Assembly (NCBI RefSeq): GCF_040239565.1
Contig: NZ_JBEHWS010000012.1
Span: 62,001-126,000, forward strand
From: Fulvimarina sp040239565
Lineage (GTDB): Bacteria; Pseudomonadota; Alphaproteobacteria; Rhizobiales; Rhizobiaceae
Direction: 5' to 3'
Length of the DNA stretch: 64,000 bases
In this document: positions 10,099 to 21,059 of the stretch, one piece after another
How the letters are laid out: each line of letters starts with the position of its first letter
Numbering within the stretch: position 1 is the stretch's first letter
Position numbers and translations under genes: made by a program
The notes under the pieces: model-generated
The model's input: only the letters and a program-made list of their open reading frames with translations
Databases searched by the model: none
What the model was told of the DNA's origin: nothing

Positions 10099-10896
10099 TT
10101 GGACGCGGGTAAGGCGGAGGGAGAGCGACTCGGATACCGTCGCGGCCATGCCCTCAACTATGAAAACTTATCCCCACTCTGACGCGATCCCCCATACTCC
10201 CCTCACCGCGGCCCCGAACGGGCTGGAACGATCGCCGGGATCGCTCTGGGGCTGTGGACGGCGTCCGCGGCGCGTGCCTCTTCCGGAGAGGTGTGGCGAC
10301 TCGGACGGCCCGTGGCTCCGTTGGCTCCTCGCCCACTATGAGGCGGGCGCGGATTGGTCCGCTTGAACGCTGGTCTCCGGCGTGAAACGCCAACAGCCAC
10401 CGCGAAAGAATGGACGAAGCGCTGTCCGCGCCGTTCCGCAATCCCGCCTCGTCCGCTTTGGACGCGTCGCGGGTTTCGTTGCGGGGCGATGCCGGTCGGA
10501 TCTTCGAGAGCCGATGGCGATTATTGGCGCAAGCCGGCTTCCCATCGCGCCCGCCCCGCAATCGGGGTTCCGCTCTTTCAGGTGAAACGGGTTCCGCAAA
10601 ACGCCGTGCGGCTGCGCCGGAGGCGAGCCAGACTATACTACCTTTTCGGAGGTTCGCCTCCGGCGCAGCGCAAGCCCGTCACCGAAGACGGCGCGCGATG
10701 ACGAGGATCCGACACCGCGAGGCCCGGCCGCGAAACGTGGCGCGGGAGCGTCGGCGCGCGCCCGACAGAGAGCTGCAAATCGAGTTTGTCGGCCGGCATT
10801 CTCGCATCGCCTCGCGCCGAAAGCGCCTGCCCGCCCTTGATAAATTCCCACCATACGACTTTTACAGGACCCGTCTGAATCGGGGAGCTGAGGGCG
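10099..10896. other. Gene-poor stretch without recognisable genes
   Basis: Several short open frames overlap here on both strands, as expected for GC-rich non-coding DNA, but none gives a recognisable or well-started product. The only distinct structure is the long inverted repeat at 10611-10669. With the penicillin-binding-protein remnant on its left, the stretch looks like decaying sequence. Confidence 0.6.
10611..10669. repeat. Long perfect inverted repeat (16-bp arms)
   Basis: GCTGCGCCGGAGGCGA (10611-10626) and TCGCCTCCGGCGCAGC (10654-10669) are exact complements separated by 27 bases. The loop contains a second small stem, ACCT...AGGT. It lies about 230 bases before the CocE-type hydrolase gene. 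It lacks a T-run, so it is not a simple terminator; it could be a structured RNA, the relic of a mobile element or a binding site. Confidence 0.7.
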
Positions 10897-12885
10897 ATGG
10901 CCGATATCATCATCGAGGAAACCGTCTGGATCGCCATGCGCGACGGTATACGCCTTGCCGCGAAGATCTGGCGGCCGGAAGAGAGCGGGCGCGTTCCGGC
11001 GATCCTCGAAATGATCCCCTATCGCCGGCGCGACAACAAGCGGGTGCGCGATCACGAGATGCACGCCCATTTTGCAGCGCATGGCTATGCTGGCATCCGG
11101 GTCGATCTGCGCGGCTCGGGTGACAGCGAAGGCGTCCTCACCGACGAATATCTTCCTCAGGAGATGACCGACGGGCTCGACGTTCTCGCCTGGATCGAGG
11201 CGCAGGACTGGTCGAATGGCAAGGTCGGCATGTACGGGCTTTCCTGGGGCGGATTCAACGGACTCCAGCTCGCCGCGCTCCGCCCGCCGCAGATCGGGGC
11301 CGTCGTCACCGTCTGCTCCTCAGACGACCGCTATTCCGACGACGTCCACTACATGGGCGGATGTCTTTTGACGGACAATCTGTCCTGGGCCTCGAACATG
11401 TTCGCCTTCAACTCCTGCCCGCCGGACCCGGAGATCGTCGGCGAAAAGTGGCGCGAGATGTGGCTTCAACGGCTGGAGGGCTCGGGCCTCTGGCTGAAGG
11501 AATGGATGAGCCATCCGCACCGCGATGCCTATTGGAAATCCGGTTCGGTCTGCGAGGACTATTCGCGAATCGACGTGCCGGTCATGGCCGTCTCCGGCTG
11601 GCGCGACGGCTACACCAATCCGGTGTTCCGCCTGATGCAGAAACTCGATGTGCCGCGCCGGGCGATTGTCGGATCCTGGGGGCACAAATATCCGCATCAG
11701 GGCGGACCCGGCCCGGCGATCGATTTCCTCGGCGAAACCATGCGCTGGTTCGACCGCTGGCTGAAGGGCGACGAGAACGGCATCGAGGACGAACCGATGC
11801 TGCGCGCCTGGATGGCGGAGCCTTCCTCGCCCATGACGCCGTCCGCCCCAGGCCGCTGGGTCGGCGAGGACGTCTGGCCCTCGCCGCTCGTCGAGGAGCG
11901 CGCCTTCCATCCCACCGGCAATGGCTGGCTCTTCCAGAGCCGCGAGGACCGACGCAACCTCGAAACCCTCTCGATCTCCTCGCCGCTCTCGGTCGGGCTC
12001 TTCGCCGGCAAATGGTGCTCTTACGCCGAAGACACCGATCTTCCCTGGGACCAGCGCATGGAGGATGGCGGCGCGATCCTCTTCGACACCGAGCCGCTGG
12101 AGGACGATCTGGAAATCCTCGGCGCGCCGCGCGCCGAACTGGAGATTGTGGTCGATCGCCCGGTAGCGCAGGTCGCGGTGCGGCTTTGCGCCGTCGCGCC
12201 CGACGATCGCTCGGCCCGCGTCTCCTTCGGCATCCTCAATCTTTGCCATTACGAAAGCCACGAATACCCGACGCCGTTAGAGCCGGGTAAGCGTTATCGG
12301 GTTACCGTCGACCTCAACAACATCGCCCAGCGCTTTCCGAAGGGCCATCGTATTCGGCTCGCGGTCTCGACCTCCTATTGGCCGCTCGCCTGGCCTGCGC
12401 CCGAGCCGGCGCGTCTCACGCTCTATCCAGAGCACAGCCGGCTGGTCCTGCCCGTCCGCGAACCGAAGGAGGAGACTTTGCGCGATCTCGGCGAGCCGGC
12501 GAATGCGGAAGGACCGCCAGCCACGATGCTCGCGCCGGCGGACCGCAGTTGGAACGTCACGCTCGGAATGGGCACGAACCGCGTGGAAGCGGAGATCGTC
12601 AATATCGATCCGCTTCAGCGTTTCGAGGATATCGATCTGACGGTGCGCAGGGAGGCGCGCGAGACCTACACCTATACCGGGACCGACTATGCCTCCATTC
12701 GCGGAACGGTCGTTCAGAAGCGTGGCTTCGAACGGGGCAAATGGCAGATCGAGACCGTCACACGCACGACACTGACGGCAACGAAGGATGCTTTTCTCAT
12801 CCGCGCTTCGCTAGACGCCTATGAGGGAGAGGCGCGTGTCTTCGCACGCTCCTGGGACGAGACAATCCCGCGCAAGCTGGTTTGA
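10897..12885 (+). CDS. CocE/NonD-family alpha/beta hydrolase
   Basis: A 662-residue hydrolase of the X-Pro dipeptidyl-peptidase (S15)/cocaine esterase family. The alpha/beta-hydrolase domain fills residues 1-290: the nucleophile motif GLSWGG is near 112, the acid in SGWRDGYTN near 235, and the His in GSWGHKYPHQ near 262. The C-terminal jelly-roll domain (about 310-560) is the usual partner, followed by an extra beta-rich tail. There is no signal peptide, so it acts in the cytoplasm, probably cleaving an ester or amide. A gene for an ATP-grasp ligase follows after 43 bases, suggesting that the two act on related amide-bonded compounds. The start has a GGGGAGCTGAGGGC leader. Confidence 0.88.
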   Translation: MADIIIEETVWIAMRDGIRLAAKIWRPEESGRVPAILEMIPYRRRDNKRVRDHEMHAHFAAHGYAGIRVDLRGSGDSEGVLTDEYLPQEMTDGLDVLAWIEAQDWSNGKVGMYGLSWGGFNGLQLAALRPPQIGAVVTVCSSDDRYSDDVHYMGGCLLTDNLSWASNMFAFNSCPPDPEIVGEKWREMWLQRLEGSGLWLKEWMSHPHRDAYWKSGSVCEDYSRIDVPVMAVSGWRDGYTNPVFRLMQKLDVPRRAIVGSWGHKYPHQGGPGPAIDFLGETMRWFDRWLKGDENGIEDEPMLRAWMAEPSSPMTPSAPGRWVGEDVWPSPLVEERAFHPTGNGWLFQSREDRRNLETLSISSPLSVGLFAGKWCSYAEDTDLPWDQRMEDGGAILFDTEPLEDDLEILGAPRAELEIVVDRPVAQVAVRLCAVAPDDRSARVSFGILNLCHYESHEYPTPLEPGKRYRVTVDLNNIAQRFPKGHRIRLAVSTSYWPLAWPAPEPARLTLYPEHSRLVLPVREPKEETLRDLGEPANAEGPPATMLAPADRSWNVTLGMGTNRVEAEIVNIDPLQRFEDIDLTVRREARETYTYTGTDYASIRGTVVQKRGFERGKWQIETVTRTTLTATKDAFLIRASLDAYEGEARVFARSWDETIPRKLV

Positions 12886-12928
12886 CATGGTCTTCCTGCG
12901 CCGCAATTGAAAATAGAGGGAGGACTTC

Positions 12929-14221
12929 ATGACCAAACGCCAAATCTTCCTCGTCGGTCTCGACGAGTTCAATCTGGAAACGCTGAAAGCACTGCCGCAC
13001 GCGAGCGAGTTCGACTTCGTGCCGGCCCTGACTTATGGCGAGATGCGTGACGATCCCGACGCGGACATTTCGGCCCTGATCGAACTCGCCGCCTCCCGCA
13101 TGGCGGAAGCCCCCGGCGGTCCGGCTGGTGTCACGTCCTTCTGGGACTTTCCCGGCACGATGATCGCAGCGATTCTTGCCGAGCGCTTCGAGCTTCCCGG
13201 CCCGCCGGTCGAGGCGATGTTCAAGTGCGAGCACAAATACTGGTCGCGCATGGAGCAGCAGAAGGTCGTGCCGGATGCAATTCCGAATTTTCACGCCTTC
13301 GACCCACACGACCCAGAGGCATATGGCAAGCTCGGTCTGATGCCGCCGTTCTGGATCAAGCCGGTCAAGTCGTTCCGCTCCTATCTCGCCTATCAGATCA
13401 CCGACGAGCGCCAGTTCAACGAGACGATGGAGATCTGCCGCGAAAAGGGCCGCGCCATTACGGATCCGTTCGTCGAGACGATGCGCGCCTTCGACATGCC
13501 GGACGAACTGACGGGGATGCGTGAGAACTTCATCGCCGAAAGCTCGATCGGCGGGGCCCAGTGCACGCTGGAAGGTTATGCGTTCGATGGTCGGGTCGCG
13601 GTCTATGGCGTCGTCGATTCAGTGCGCGAGACGGGTTCGTCATCCTTCGCGCGCTACGAATATCCCTCGCAGTTGCCGCTCGAAATCCAGCATCGGATGA
13701 TCGACGTGACGCGGCAGGTCATCCAGCAGATCGGCTATACGCATGGGCCATTCAACGTCGAATTCTTCTACGATCAATCGAACGACGTCGTCTGGCTTCT
13801 GGAGATCAATCCGCGCGCTTCGCAGTCCCATGCCGACCTCTTCCACAAGGTGCACGGGCGCTCCCACTTCGCCACGGTTCTCGATCTTGCGCTCGGCCGC
13901 AAGCCGAAGCCGCTGGAGCGCGGCGGTTCGTGGAACGTGGCCGGCCACTTCTTCAAGCGCGCCTTCGATCCCGGGCTCGTCACCTATGTGCCGGCCCGCA
14001 ATGCGTTGGATCGCATCCAGTCCAGGCAGAAGGACACCCGTGTTCAGATCATGGTGAAGAAGGGCGACGACCTGGGCCAACTCGCCAATCAGGACAGCTA
14101 CAGCTTCGAACTCGCCAACGTCTATATCGGCGGGCGGGATCGCATGGAGTTGCTCGACAAGTACGATCAGGTTCTCGATACGTTGCAATTCGAGATCGAG
14201 CGGCCGGCCGGGATGGAGTAA
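12929..14221 (+). CDS. ATP-grasp family ligase
   Basis: A 430-residue ATP-grasp protein, likely forming an amide or ester bond from a carboxylate through an acyl phosphate. The nucleotide-binding lysine region is FWIKPVKSFRSYLAYQI near residue 140, and the metal-binding end of the domain is VVWLLEINPRASQSHADLF near 290, with the essential Glu and Asn. A distinct domain of about 130 residues follows. AGGGAGGA lies 7 bases before the ATG. It is paired with the CocE-type hydrolase upstream, and a convergent thiE gene lies downstream. The substrate cannot be read from the sequence. Confidence 0.82.
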   Translation: MTKRQIFLVGLDEFNLETLKALPHASEFDFVPALTYGEMRDDPDADISALIELAASRMAEAPGGPAGVTSFWDFPGTMIAAILAERFELPGPPVEAMFKCEHKYWSRMEQQKVVPDAIPNFHAFDPHDPEAYGKLGLMPPFWIKPVKSFRSYLAYQITDERQFNETMEICREKGRAITDPFVETMRAFDMPDELTGMRENFIAESSIGGAQCTLEGYAFDGRVAVYGVVDSVRETGSSSFARYEYPSQLPLEIQHRMIDVTRQVIQQIGYTHGPFNVEFFYDQSNDVVWLLEINPRASQSHADLFHKVHGRSHFATVLDLALGRKPKPLERGGSWNVAGHFFKRAFDPGLVTYVPARNALDRIQSRQKDTRVQIMVKKGDDLGQLANQDSYSFELANVYIGGRDRMELLDKYDQVLDTLQFEIERPAGME

Positions 14222-14267
14222 GGTCACGCATCGCGGTCGAATGTGAAACAAGGATCGCTGGCAACGC

Positions 14268-14876
14268 CTATTCGCGGCTTCCCCTCGTCGCAGCAATCCA
14301 TTCCGCCGTTCGCGCCTCTGGATCGGCATTTCGCGTAATGTCGGTGACCACGGCTGCGATATCGGCGCCGTTGGCGAAGACCTGCGGCAGGCGTTCGACC
14401 GTGACGCCGCCGATGGCGACCAGCGGAATATCGCCCACCTCCCGGCGCCAGAGGTTGAGCTTTTCGGGCGTCTGTGGCGCCCACTTCATGGATTTCAGGA
14501 TCGTCGGCCAGATCGGCCCGAGGGCGACGTAATCCGGATCTGCTGCGAGCGCCGTTGAAAGCTCGGTCTCGTCGTGGGTCGAGACGCCAAGTTTGAGACC
14601 GGCCTTTCGAATGGCAGATAGGTCCGCGCCGGCGAGGTCCTCCTGACCGAGATGGACGAAGTCGCAACCTTCGTCCATCGCGAGTTCCCAGTAGTCGTTG
14701 ACGATCAGCTGGCAGCCGTAAGCGTCACATGTGGCTTTGGCCCGCCGGATGTGGGCCCGCAGGGTCGCTTCGGGTTCATCCTTCACGCGCAGCTGCACCA
14801 GCCGCACACCGAGAGGAACGAGCCGATCGATCCAGTCGGCGCTGTCGACGATGAGATAGAACGGATCGAGGCGCAT
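14268..14876 (-). CDS. thiE: Thiamine phosphate synthase
   Basis: A 202-residue TIM-barrel enzyme joining hydroxymethylpyrimidine diphosphate and the thiazole phosphate to make thiamine phosphate. Recognisable are LVQLRVKD near residue 28, LIVNDYWELA near 58, DFVHLGQEDL near 73, the phosphate-binding GVSTHDETEL, and VAIGGVTVERLPQVFANGADIAAV near the end. It is the last gene of the thi operon; its ATG overlaps the thiG stop by one base (TGATG). It is slightly short of the usual 210-220 residues but has all core motifs. Confidence 0.93.
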   Translation of the reverse strand: MRLDPFYLIVDSADWIDRLVPLGVRLVQLRVKDEPEATLRAHIRRAKATCDAYGCQLIVNDYWELAMDEGCDFVHLGQEDLAGADLSAIRKAGLKLGVSTHDETELSTALAADPDYVALGPIWPTILKSMKWAPQTPEKLNLWRREVGDIPLVAIGGVTVERLPQVFANGADIAAVVTDITRNADPEARTAEWIAATRGSRE

Positions 14877-15646
14877 CAGGCAAAACTCGCAAGGCCGAGA
14901 ACCGGCGTCGAGGGCTCGGCCATGTCGCGCGGCTGGAGGGGATCGGCCTCGAAGGCGAGCCGGCCGGCCTCGACCGAAAGACGGAAGGCTCGGGCCATGG
15001 CGACCGGATCGCCGGCGAGCGCGACGGCCGAGGACAGAAGCACGCCATCATAGCCGAGTTCCATAGCCTGCGCGGCATGGGATGGAACGCCGATACCGGC
15101 ATCGACGAGAAGCGTTGCCTCGGGAAAGCGCGCCCGCATCGCTCGCAGTCCATAGACATTGTTGAGCCCCCGCGCCGAGCCGATCGGCGACCCCCAAGGC
15201 ATCAGTACGCGGCAACCGGCTTCGACCAGACGGTCGGCGGCAACAAGATCCTCGGTCGTATAGGCGAGCACCTGAAAGCCCTCGTCGCTGAGAATACGGG
15301 TCGCCTCGACGAGCCCGAAGAGATCCGGCTGAAGCGTATCGGCATCGCCGATCACCTCGAGCTTGACCCAATTCGTGCCGAAAACCTCGCGCGCCATCTG
15401 AGCGGTCATCACTGCCTCGCGAACCGAGTGGCAGCCGGCCGTGTTGGGAAGGACCCGGACGCCAGTTTCGCGGATCAGGTTCCAGAAGGCCTGCCCTGCC
15501 CGCTCGTTCGCGGATTCGCGGCGAAGGGAAACCGTGACGATCTCCGCACCCGAAGCGGTGATCGACTGCTTCAGGATGTCGGGCGAAGGATAGCGTGCCG
15601 TGCCGAGCATCAGTCGGCTGGCGAAGGTTTCTCCATAGATATCCAT
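14876..15646 (-). CDS. thiG: Thiazole synthase
   Basis: A 256-residue ThiG, which forms the thiazole ring of thiamine from deoxyxylulose phosphate, dehydroglycine and the ThiS thiocarboxylate. The substrate-binding Lys is in TNWVKLEVIGD near residue 95. GSPIGSARGLNN and LLVDAGIGVPSHAAQAMELG form the phosphate-binding end of the barrel, and VLLSSAVA follows. It lies 4 bases after thiS and overlaps thiE. The presence of thiO upstream means that glycine, not tyrosine, supplies the dehydroglycine. Confidence 0.96.
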   Translation of the reverse strand: MDIYGETFASRLMLGTARYPSPDILKQSITASGAEIVTVSLRRESANERAGQAFWNLIRETGVRVLPNTAGCHSVREAVMTAQMAREVFGTNWVKLEVIGDADTLQPDLFGLVEATRILSDEGFQVLAYTTEDLVAADRLVEAGCRVLMPWGSPIGSARGLNNVYGLRAMRARFPEATLLVDAGIGVPSHAAQAMELGYDGVLLSSAVALAGDPVAMARAFRLSVEAGRLAFEADPLQPRDMAEPSTPVLGLASFA

Positions 15647-15650
15647 GGCG

Positions 15651-15848
15651 TCACCCTCCCTTCATCGGAGCGATGATCTCGATGCGGTCGTCTTCCGCGA
15701 TGTGTGTCTCACTGCGCATGGGCTTGGGCACGAAGTCGCTGTTGAGTGCGGTCGCAACCACCGCATCGCCATAGCCCAGTTCGTCGAGCGCCCGGTCCAG
15801 GGTATCGGCTTGGATTTCGGCAGGCGCGCCGTTGAGAACGATCCTCAT
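15651..15848 (-). CDS. thiS: Sulfur carrier protein ThiS
   Basis: A 65-residue ubiquitin-fold protein whose C-terminal glycine is thiocarboxylated and donates sulphur to ThiG. It begins MRIVLNGAPAEI and ends IEIIAPMKGG with the essential Gly-Gly terminus. The ATG overlaps the stop of thiO in an ATGA junction, which decides the start against an upstream in-frame alternative at 15908. The sulphur-activating partner ThiF is not in this window and is probably supplied by a homologue elsewhere. Confidence 0.95.
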   Translation of the reverse strand: MRIVLNGAPAEIQADTLDRALDELGYGDAVVATALNSDFVPKPMRSETHIAEDDRIEIIAPMKGG

Positions 15849-16825
15849 GCCGTATTCTCCTTCTGATCCATTCGATCGAAGATGAGGTCCGCCGCCTTCT
15901 GCGCGCAAGAGGGTGCTAGGAGAAAGCCGTGGCGGTAGAGGCCGTTGATCGAAACGATCCGACCAGATCGCGTGACCCGAGGCAGATTGTCAGAGAACGA
16001 CGGCCGAAGTCCCGCGCTCATTTCTTCGACCTCAGCCTCGGCGAAAGCCGGATGGATCGCATAGGCCGCGTTCATGAGTTCCACCGCAGAGCGGAGCGTC
16101 ATCCCTGCGATCGAACCGCTTTCCAACATCGTGGCTCCGACCATGAAGCGCCCCTCGGCCCGCGGCACGACATAGACCGGCATGCGCGGATGGAGCAGGC
16201 GGACAGGACGGGAAAGCGTGATCTCGCCTGTCCGCAAGATCAGCATTTCGCCGCGCACGGGGCGGAGTTCGTTTTGCTCAGACGCGATGCCCCGGGAGTC
16301 GATGACGACATCTCCTTCGGCGTCGGTCGGCTCGAGCTGCGAGGCGAACCGTATCTCGCCGCCAACATCGCGCAGCCGCACCGCCAATGCTTCCAGCGCA
16401 GAACGTGGATCGAGGTGGGCCTCGTCGCCATAGAACAGCCCTTGCCGGAAGCGCCCGGCTAGGTCCGGCTCCAGCGCATCGACCGCCTCGGCGTCGAGAC
16501 GCGTGCCTTGATCGCCGATCCGTCGCGCGAAACGGCTGAGTTCGTTCGCATCGCGGGCCGGCGCGACAACGAGCGTGCCGGTGCGCCGCACGTCCGGCAC
16601 ACGCTCGGCCCACCAGTCGATCGCGGCAAGACCCGGATCGACGATGCCGCGGTCGGCGCTTTCGGTCTCGCACCAGGGCGCCAGCATGCCGCCGGCGAGC
16701 CAGGATGCCGCCTGAGCACCGAGCGCATCTGCCTTTTCGTGGACTGTCACGCGGGCCCCACGTTCGGCGAGGGTCACGGCGGCGCAGAGCCCCGCGACCC
16801 CTGCTCCGATGACGGATATCCGCAT
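15845..16825 (-). CDS. thiO: Glycine oxidase ThiO
   Basis: A 326-residue FAD-dependent amine oxidase that converts glycine to the imine used for thiazole formation. The dinucleotide-binding motif is at the N-terminus (ISVIGAGVAGLCAAVTLAERG), followed by VTVHEKADALGAQAASWLAGGML, typical of the DAO family. Near the end are MVGATMLESG and SINGLYRHGFLLAP, which contact the flavin. The ATG at 16825 is 5 bases beyond the thiC stop; the open frame runs further upstream but those codons overlap thiC and are not coding. It is a little shorter than the 365-residue Bacillus enzyme. Confidence 0.92.
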   Translation of the reverse strand: MRISVIGAGVAGLCAAVTLAERGARVTVHEKADALGAQAASWLAGGMLAPWCETESADRGIVDPGLAAIDWWAERVPDVRRTGTLVVAPARDANELSRFARRIGDQGTRLDAEAVDALEPDLAGRFRQGLFYGDEAHLDPRSALEALAVRLRDVGGEIRFASQLEPTDAEGDVVIDSRGIASEQNELRPVRGEMLILRTGEITLSRPVRLLHPRMPVYVVPRAEGRFMVGATMLESGSIAGMTLRSAVELMNAAYAIHPAFAEAEVEEMSAGLRPSFSDNLPRVTRSGRIVSINGLYRHGFLLAPSCAQKAADLIFDRMDQKENTA

Positions 16826-16829
16826 GAGA

Positions 16830-18653
<1,824 letters not shown>

Positions 18654-18774
18654 GTAGTGGCTCTCCTTTTGCGGACCGGTGAGGGTCGAAGCGTTGGAGA
18701 TCCAGTGCTGTCATCGGTGATCGAAAAGCTGCCGCGAAATGCCTTCGGAAACGAGGCTGAGACTTGACCCGCGG

Positions 18775-18875
18775 CCTTCTTCCATCCCTACGCCAGTACG
18801 AACTGGATCAGGTTCTACGGGTCGCCGCGCGTTGATAGCGGCCTCTCAGTTCCTCTGCCGGAACTCCCCTTGGAC
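18775..18875 (-). promoter_or_regulatory. TPP riboswitch (THI element)
   Basis: On the minus strand, upstream of thiC, the sequence contains the P2/J3-2 core CTGAGAGGCC (with the conserved CUGAGA) and, about 30 bases later, GACCCGTAGAACCTGATCC, the pyrophosphate-sensor segment with the conserved ACCUGAUC. A closing helix is given by GGGGAGTTCC and the complementary part around TAGGGATGG. This is the standard layout of a thiamine-pyrophosphate riboswitch. It should lower thiCOSGE expression when TPP is plentiful, in Proteobacteria usually by hiding the start region of thiC. Confidence 0.93.
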
Positions 18876-18949
18876 AATTCCAAAGATATCAGTCGGATGA
18901 GCCGGCTTCAAGCGCGGAAGCGGATCACGTTCGTCAGCCGACATCACAT

Positions 18950-19405
18950 TCAGGTGGCCCGCTCGTCTTTAGGTGATCCCATCACGACATAAGAGGTGAT
19001 GGCGCTGACATTCGCCTGTGTGCCGAGAATCTCGGTGTGGAAGCGCTTGTAGCTGGCGAGATCGGCGCTCTCGACCCGCATGAGATATTCGAAGGCACCG
19101 GCGATGTTGTGGCATTCGACCACACCGCGCGCACCAGCCATCGCGCGCTCGAACCCCTCCTGCGCCGCCTTGGTATGCAGCGACAGACCGACCGTGACAT
19201 AGGCAACGAAGCCGCGACCCATACGCTCCGGGTCGAGGACGGCGCGATACCCGCGTATCACGCCCATGCGTTCGAGCTCCTGCACCCGGCGCAGACAGGC
19301 CGACGGCGAGAGGCCGATACGCTGGGCAAGCTGTACATTGCTCAGTCGGCCGTCGCGAACAAGTTCGCGCAATATTCGGTCGCTGATTGGATCGATTGTC
19401 GTCAT
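18950..19405 (-). CDS. Lrp/AsnC-family transcriptional regulator
   Basis: A 151-residue feast/famine regulator. The N-terminal helix-turn-helix reads LRELVRDGRLSNVQLAQRIG then LSPSACLRRVQELERMGVIRGY, and the C-terminal RAM domain (about 70-145) has the effector-binding EYLMRVESADLASYKRF. It is divergent from a LysE-type amino acid exporter gene with about 100 bases between start codons. This is the classical arrangement of an Lrp-type activator that controls a neighbouring exporter in response to an amino acid. The effector is not known. Confidence 0.92.
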   Translation of the reverse strand: MTTIDPISDRILRELVRDGRLSNVQLAQRIGLSPSACLRRVQELERMGVIRGYRAVLDPERMGRGFVAYVTVGLSLHTKAAQEGFERAMAGARGVVECHNIAGAFEYLMRVESADLASYKRFHTEILGTQANVSAITSYVVMGSPKDERAT

Positions 19406-19502
19406 TTATTGCGAATTTTGAAGCTTGATGAGCTCAATTGACGGCACATTGCGACTTTGCAGCTCTAGAATTGCGCCGAATTCCACAGAGAGGCAAGCCG
19501 AG

Positions 19503-20105
19503 ATGATGAACCCGGCCGTTTTGATAGCTCTTCTGGGCTTTACGTTCGCCGCGACGATCACGCCGGGGCCAAACAATCTGATGCTGATGGCCTCGGGCGC
19601 CAATTTCGGCTTCCGACGCACAATCCCGCATATGATGGGCATCCTGATCGGATTCTCCGTGATGATCTTTCTGGTCGGAATGGGCTTGATGGCATTGTTC
19701 GATGCTGCGCCCATTCTCAATACTGTTCTGAAGATCGTATCAGTTGCCTATCTCCTCTGGCTCGCCTGGAAAATCGCCAACGCGTCGCCGCCGGAAAAGA
19801 TGGACGTTGAAAGCCGACCGATGACATTCCTTCAGGCAGCGGCGTTCCAGTGGGTCAATCCCAAGGCATGGGCCATGGGCCTGTCGGCAATCACGCTCTA
19901 TGCGCCCGACCGCTCACTCCTCTCGGTCGCAATCGTCGCGGCGGCCTTCGCCCTCGTCTGCTTCCCTGCGATCTCCCTTTGGGCCTGGGTCGGGACGGTG
20001 GTCCGGCGATGGTTGTCGAACGCCCGACGTCTGAAAATCTTCAACGTGACGATGGCGCTCTTTCTGATTGCCTCGCTCTACCCGGTCCTTGGCATCGGCT
20101 CCTGA
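19503..20105 (+). CDS. LysE-family amino acid exporter
   Basis: A 200-residue membrane protein with about six hydrophobic segments, of the LysE/RhtB family that exports amino acids or their derivatives. The family signature is near the N-terminus: LLGFTFAATITPGPNNLMLMASG, then RTIPHMMGILIGF. The second half has FQWVNPKAWAMGLSAI near residue 115. The start is placed at the double ATG at 19503/19506 because all homologues begin just before the first membrane segment. It is divergent from the Lrp/AsnC regulator, its likely controller. The exported substrate is unknown. Confidence 0.9.
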   Translation: MMNPAVLIALLGFTFAATITPGPNNLMLMASGANFGFRRTIPHMMGILIGFSVMIFLVGMGLMALFDAAPILNTVLKIVSVAYLLWLAWKIANASPPEKMDVESRPMTFLQAAAFQWVNPKAWAMGLSAITLYAPDRSLLSVAIVAAAFALVCFPAISLWAWVGTVVRRWLSNARRLKIFNVTMALFLIASLYPVLGIGS

Positions 20106-20322
20106 CGGGACCTTCGGCGGTCAGACTAGGCAGGGAAATCTGCGGACGCATCTGCCATCCTTCAGCAGGTTCACGTCCGTTGCCGCTACGGCCGCTATCC
20201 TTCGCCGTTTTAGCTGCCGAGCGATCGAGTGGTTGTTGGCGTTTTTCGCAGGCGATAGAAAATACGAGGGAAAAGCTGCGGCGACACTGGCACAACAAGA
20301 GAATTCGGGAGGACAGGCACGA

Positions 20323-20970
20323 ATGTCGAAACTCTATCAGGAGTGCCACCGGCGCATCCAGGAAACGCAGGGAACCGAGCCGCTGGCAAACCGGCTGGAC
20401 GAAATGATCGTCCATGACGCGCTGAACGAGGACGATATCGCCTTCATTCAGTCGCTGGATTACTTCTTCCTTTCAACCGTCGACCCGACCGGCCAACCGA
20501 CCGTATCCTACAAGGCGGGTCCGAAGGGCTTCGTCCGCGAGAAGGACGGATTGCTGACATTCCCCTTCTACGATGGGAACGGCATGTTCCTCTCCGCAGG
20601 AAACATCGACGGGTCGGGCAAGATCGGCATGCTCTTCATCGATCTCGAAACCCCGCGGCGCTTGCGGATTAATGGCACAGCGCGCTTGCGGCCCGCGAAT
20701 GCGGACGACGGATATCCGGGAGCGAAGCTTTTTGCAGAGGTCGAACCGAAGGCGATCTTCGTCAATTGCCCGCGTTATATCCACAAATTCCAAAGGGTCG
20801 AAACTGCAAGGCACGTGCCCGACGAGAAGGGCGAGGCTCCGCTCGCGCGATGGAAGCGTCTCGATGCGGTCAACGACGTCATCCCGGAGAAAGACAGGTC
20901 GAAAGTCGATGAGGCCGGTACGATCGGTCTGGAGGAGCTGCAAGAGGATTTCGAGGCCGGACGCGCCTGA
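20323..20970 (+). CDS. Pyridoxamine 5'-phosphate oxidase-fold flavoprotein
   Basis: A 215-residue protein of the split-barrel PNPOx superfamily. The barrel starts with DIAFIQSLDYFFLSTVDPTGQPTVSYKAG near residue 40; LLTFPFYDGNGMFLSAGNI and KIGMLFIDLETPRRLRINGTA give the flavin-binding strands, and IFVNCPRYIHKF is typical of the group often annotated as FMN-binding oxidoreductase. The C-terminal 50 residues are helical. GGGAGGA lies 9 bases before the ATG. Whether it is a true pyridoxamine oxidase is doubtful; a general flavin reductase or haem-binding role is as likely. It stands upstream of a MaoC pair. Confidence 0.82.
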   Translation: MSKLYQECHRRIQETQGTEPLANRLDEMIVHDALNEDDIAFIQSLDYFFLSTVDPTGQPTVSYKAGPKGFVREKDGLLTFPFYDGNGMFLSAGNIDGSGKIGMLFIDLETPRRLRINGTARLRPANADDGYPGAKLFAEVEPKAIFVNCPRYIHKFQRVETARHVPDEKGEAPLARWKRLDAVNDVIPEKDRSKVDEAGTIGLEELQEDFEAGRA

Positions 20971-21059
20971 GTTCGCAGAGGCGCCGGACCGGCAGTGGTT
21001 CGCTTTCCGGCGCGCGCTCCCATAATAGGGTCGGACCGATCCAGTGGGACGAGGAGCCG

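Noticed and set aside
10410..11123. 237-codon frame before the CocE-type gene
   Set aside because: It runs through the inverted repeat and overlaps the start of the hydrolase gene out of frame; composition is non-coding.
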